NCBI GenBank assembly: GCA_946480295.1
Contig: CAMLIT010000072.1
Location: 1 to 22,433 of the forward strand
DNA length: 22,433 nt
Reading direction: 5' to 3'
Origin: an uncultured Gemmatimonadota bacterium
GTDB lineage: Bacteria > Gemmatimonadota > Gemmatimonadetes > Gemmatimonadales > Gemmatimonadaceae
Below are positions 20,679 through 22,433 of the stretch, piece by piece. A program made the position numbers and the translations under genes. The notes below the pieces were generated by a model. The model saw only the letters and a list, made by a program, of their open reading frames with translations. It did not search any database and was not told the DNA's origin. Position 1 is the first letter of the stretch; the number at the start of each line of letters is the position of its first letter.

Positions 20679-22433
20679 GGCACCGCGTGCTCGCGCACCA
20701 GGGCGAGCGTCCGGGGGACCTTCTCGGCGAAGATCACGAGCAGGTCGTCCTCGCGGAGCCGCTCGATCGCGTGCGCCACCGCCTCGCCCTCGTCGGCGAT
20801 CGCCGTGATGCGCTCGTCAGGCAGGCCGCCCTCGCGCAGGCCGCGGCGGAGGAGCGCCGTGATCGCGCCGGGCTCGCGGCCGCGGAGGTCCGCGTCCTCC
20901 TTCACGATCACCTCGTCGAAGCGCGCCGAGAGGCGGCCGGCGGCGACGATGTCCTCGTCGCGGCGGTCCCCCGGCACGGTGACCACGCCGATGCGCCGCG
21001 TCGCCGGCATGCTCGCCACGAAATCGGTGAGGCCGTCGATCGCCGCCGCGTTGTGCGCGTAGTCCACGAGCACGCGCGCCCCGCTGCGCAGGCGGATGAT
21101 GTTCAGCCGCCCGGGGGTGAGCGAGGGGGAGGGGAAGAAGGAGAGCAGTCCCGCGCGGATGTCGTCGTAGCGCATGTGCTGCACGTAGGCGCTGGCGATC
21201 GCCGCGAGGATGTTCTGCTGCTGGAAGCGCGCGTGCCCGCCGAGCGTCAGCGGCACCTCGCGGACGGCGGCGATGGGGATGCGGAGCCGCCCGCGCCGGA
21301 CGACGAACTGCCCCTGCTCGACGCAGGCGGCGATGCCGCCGCGCGCCACGTGGTCCTCGATCAGCTCGTTCTCCCCCGCCTCGCGCGTGGAGAAGAGCAC
21401 GACGTCCGCCGACGTCTTCTCGCGCATGGCGTAGACGAGCGGGTCGTCGGCGTTGAGCACGGCGTGCCCGTCGCGCTTGACGACGCTGGCGATGACGCTC
21501 TTCACGTCGGCGAGCTGCTCGAGGGTGTGGATGCCGCGCAGCCCGAGGTGGTCCGCCGAGACGTTGAGGATGACGCCGACGTCGCACTCGTCAAAGCCGA
21601 GCCCCGCGCGCAGGATGCCGCCCCGCGCCGTCTCCAGCACCGCCACCTCGATCGTCGGGTTCGAGAGGATGATGTTCGCGGCGAACGGCCCGGTCATGTC
21701 GCCCTCCATGACCATCCGGTTCTGCACGTAGACGCCGTCCGTGGTCGTGAAGCCGACGAGCTTCCCCGTGTTGCGGAAGAGGTGCGCGATGAGCCGCGCC
21801 GTCGTCGTCTTGCCGTTCGTCCCCGTGACGGCGATGATCGGGATCGTCGTCGGGGCGCCCGGCGGGTAGAGCATGTCGAGGATCGGCGCGCCGACGTTGC
21901 GCGGCGTGCCCTCCGTCGGATGCGTGTGCATGCGGATGCCGGGCGCCGCGTTGACCTCGAGGATCACCGCGTCGTTCTCGCGGAAGGGCACCGAGATGTC
22001 CGGCGTGAGGACGTCGATGCCGGCGATGTCGAGCCCGACGATCCCCGCCGCCATCTCGCACGCCGTCACGTTGTCGGGATGCATCTCGTCGGTGCGATCG
22101 ATCGACGTGCCGCCCGTCGAGAGGTTGGCCGTGCCGCGAAGCCAGACCCGGTGCGCCGCCGGGGGCACCGAGTCGAGCGTGTACCCCTGCCGCTCGAGGA
22201 TCACGTCGGTGCGCTCGTCCATCGGCAGGCGCGTGAGGATCTTCGTGTGGCCGACGCCGCGGCGCGGGTCGCGGTTCGCCTGGTCGATGAGCTGCCGCAC
22301 CGTGTGCATGCCGTCGCCGACGACGTGCGCGGGCACACGCTCGGCGCAGGCGACGACCCGGCCGTCGACGACGAGCACGCGGTGGTCGCGCCCTTCGGAG
22401 AAGTGCTCGACGATGATGCGGGGCGAGACGGCG
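20675..22433 (-). CDS. cphA: Cyanophycin synthetase CphA, N-terminal part outside the window
   Basis: About 585 C-terminal residues of a protein usually near 870-900. CphA builds cyanophycin by adding Asp (ATP-grasp domain) and Arg (Mur-like domain) in turn, with ATP. The fragment starts inside the ATP-grasp domain (IIVEHFSEGRDHRVLVVDGRV), whose end is seen in NLSTGGTSIDRTDEMHPDN and VILEVNAAPGIRMH. The Mur-like domain has P-loop VTGTNGKTTTARL (around 21801-21829), LETARGGILRAGLGF, NVSADHLG, VLNADDP, VDYAHNAAAIDGL and PGDRRDEDIV, all intact, so the visible part looks active. Its TGA overlaps the GTG of the next gene. With the next gene and cphB it forms a synthesis-and-degradation cluster for a nitrogen and carbon reserve. 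The start codon and the N-domain lie beyond 22433. Confidence 0.96.
   Translation of the reverse strand, partial: AVSPRIIVEHFSEGRDHRVLVVDGRVVACAERVPAHVVGDGMHTVRQLIDQANRDPRRGVGHTKILTRLPMDERTDVILERQGYTLDSVPPAAHRVWLRGTANLSTGGTSIDRTDEMHPDNVTACEMAAGIVGLDIAGIDVLTPDISVPFRENDAVILEVNAAPGIRMHTHPTEGTPRNVGAPILDMLYPPGAPTTIPIIAVTGTNGKTTTARLIAHLFRNTGKLVGFTTTDGVYVQNRMVMEGDMTGPFAANIILSNPTIEVAVLETARGGILRAGLGFDECDVGVILNVSADHLGLRGIHTLEQLADVKSVIASVVKRDGHAVLNADDPLVYAMREKTSADVVLFSTREAGENELIEDHVARGGIAACVEQGQFVVRRGRLRIPIAAVREVPLTLGGHARFQQQNILAAIASAYVQHMRYDDIRAGLLSFFPSPSLTPGRLNIIRLRSGARVLVDYAHNAAAIDGLTDFVASMPATRRIGVVTVPGDRRDEDIVAAGRLSARFDEVIVKEDADLRGREPGAITALLRRGLREGGLPDERITAIADEGEAVAHAIERLREDDLLVIFAEKVPRTLALVREHAVP

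Overview
The window (22.4 kb, very GC-rich, GC-ending codons throughout) is ordinary chromosomal DNA from a diderm (outer-membrane) bacterium. An RND pump, a lipoprotein and an outer-membrane barrel protein support the diderm call. The codon style, the heptamer and ATCCG-type repeats and the gene mix suggest Gemmatimonadota, but this is inference and not proven here. No tRNA, rRNA, CRISPR array, transposase or phage gene was seen.

Layout. 1-3821 (+): the C-terminal two thirds of an RND efflux pump, a D-amino-acid-type class IV aminotransferase and a DedA-family membrane protein. 3820-4526: a block with no credible gene. It is bounded by two inverted composite heptamer arrays and holds two degenerate, palindrome-like ATCCG-rich units. 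4492-11284 (-): a collinear run. In transcription order it reads response regulator, histidine kinase, secreted hemerythrin-like protein, DUF2231-like membrane protein, ABC-2 ATPase, ABC-2 permease and group II PLP decarboxylase. 11416-13005 (-): a large Tyr/Trp/Cys-rich lipoprotein with a clear terminator. A 400-bp divergent intergenic region follows, then an Omp85-like barrel protein and a small membrane protein (+).

16160-18531 (+) looks like an attenuated operon: a promoter-like site, an 18-codon leader starting Met-Cys-Met-Cys-Pro-Lys-Cys behind a perfect Shine-Dalgarno, a strong intrinsic terminator, an ATP-grasp ligase and a flavin monooxygenase resembling dimethyl-sulfone/alkanesulfonate monooxygenases. 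A cysteine-rich leader ahead of a probable sulfur-scavenging enzyme suggests cysteine-responsive attenuation.

18551-22433 (-) is a cyanophycin cluster: cphA (cut by the window edge), a protein made of a CphA N-domain joined to a degenerate Mur-ligase-like part with no ATP-grasp domain, and cphB. CphA would polymerise Asp and Arg, and CphB would cut the polymer to dipeptides. The middle protein has lost the visible catalytic motifs and may be a polymer-binding accessory.

A recurring theme is short tandem heptanucleotide arrays (GGGAGGC, GGGACGA and GGGTCGA types). They sit at gene 3' ends and, in two cases, are translated in frame: as the C-terminal tail of the ATP-grasp protein and as an internal segment of the CphA-like protein.
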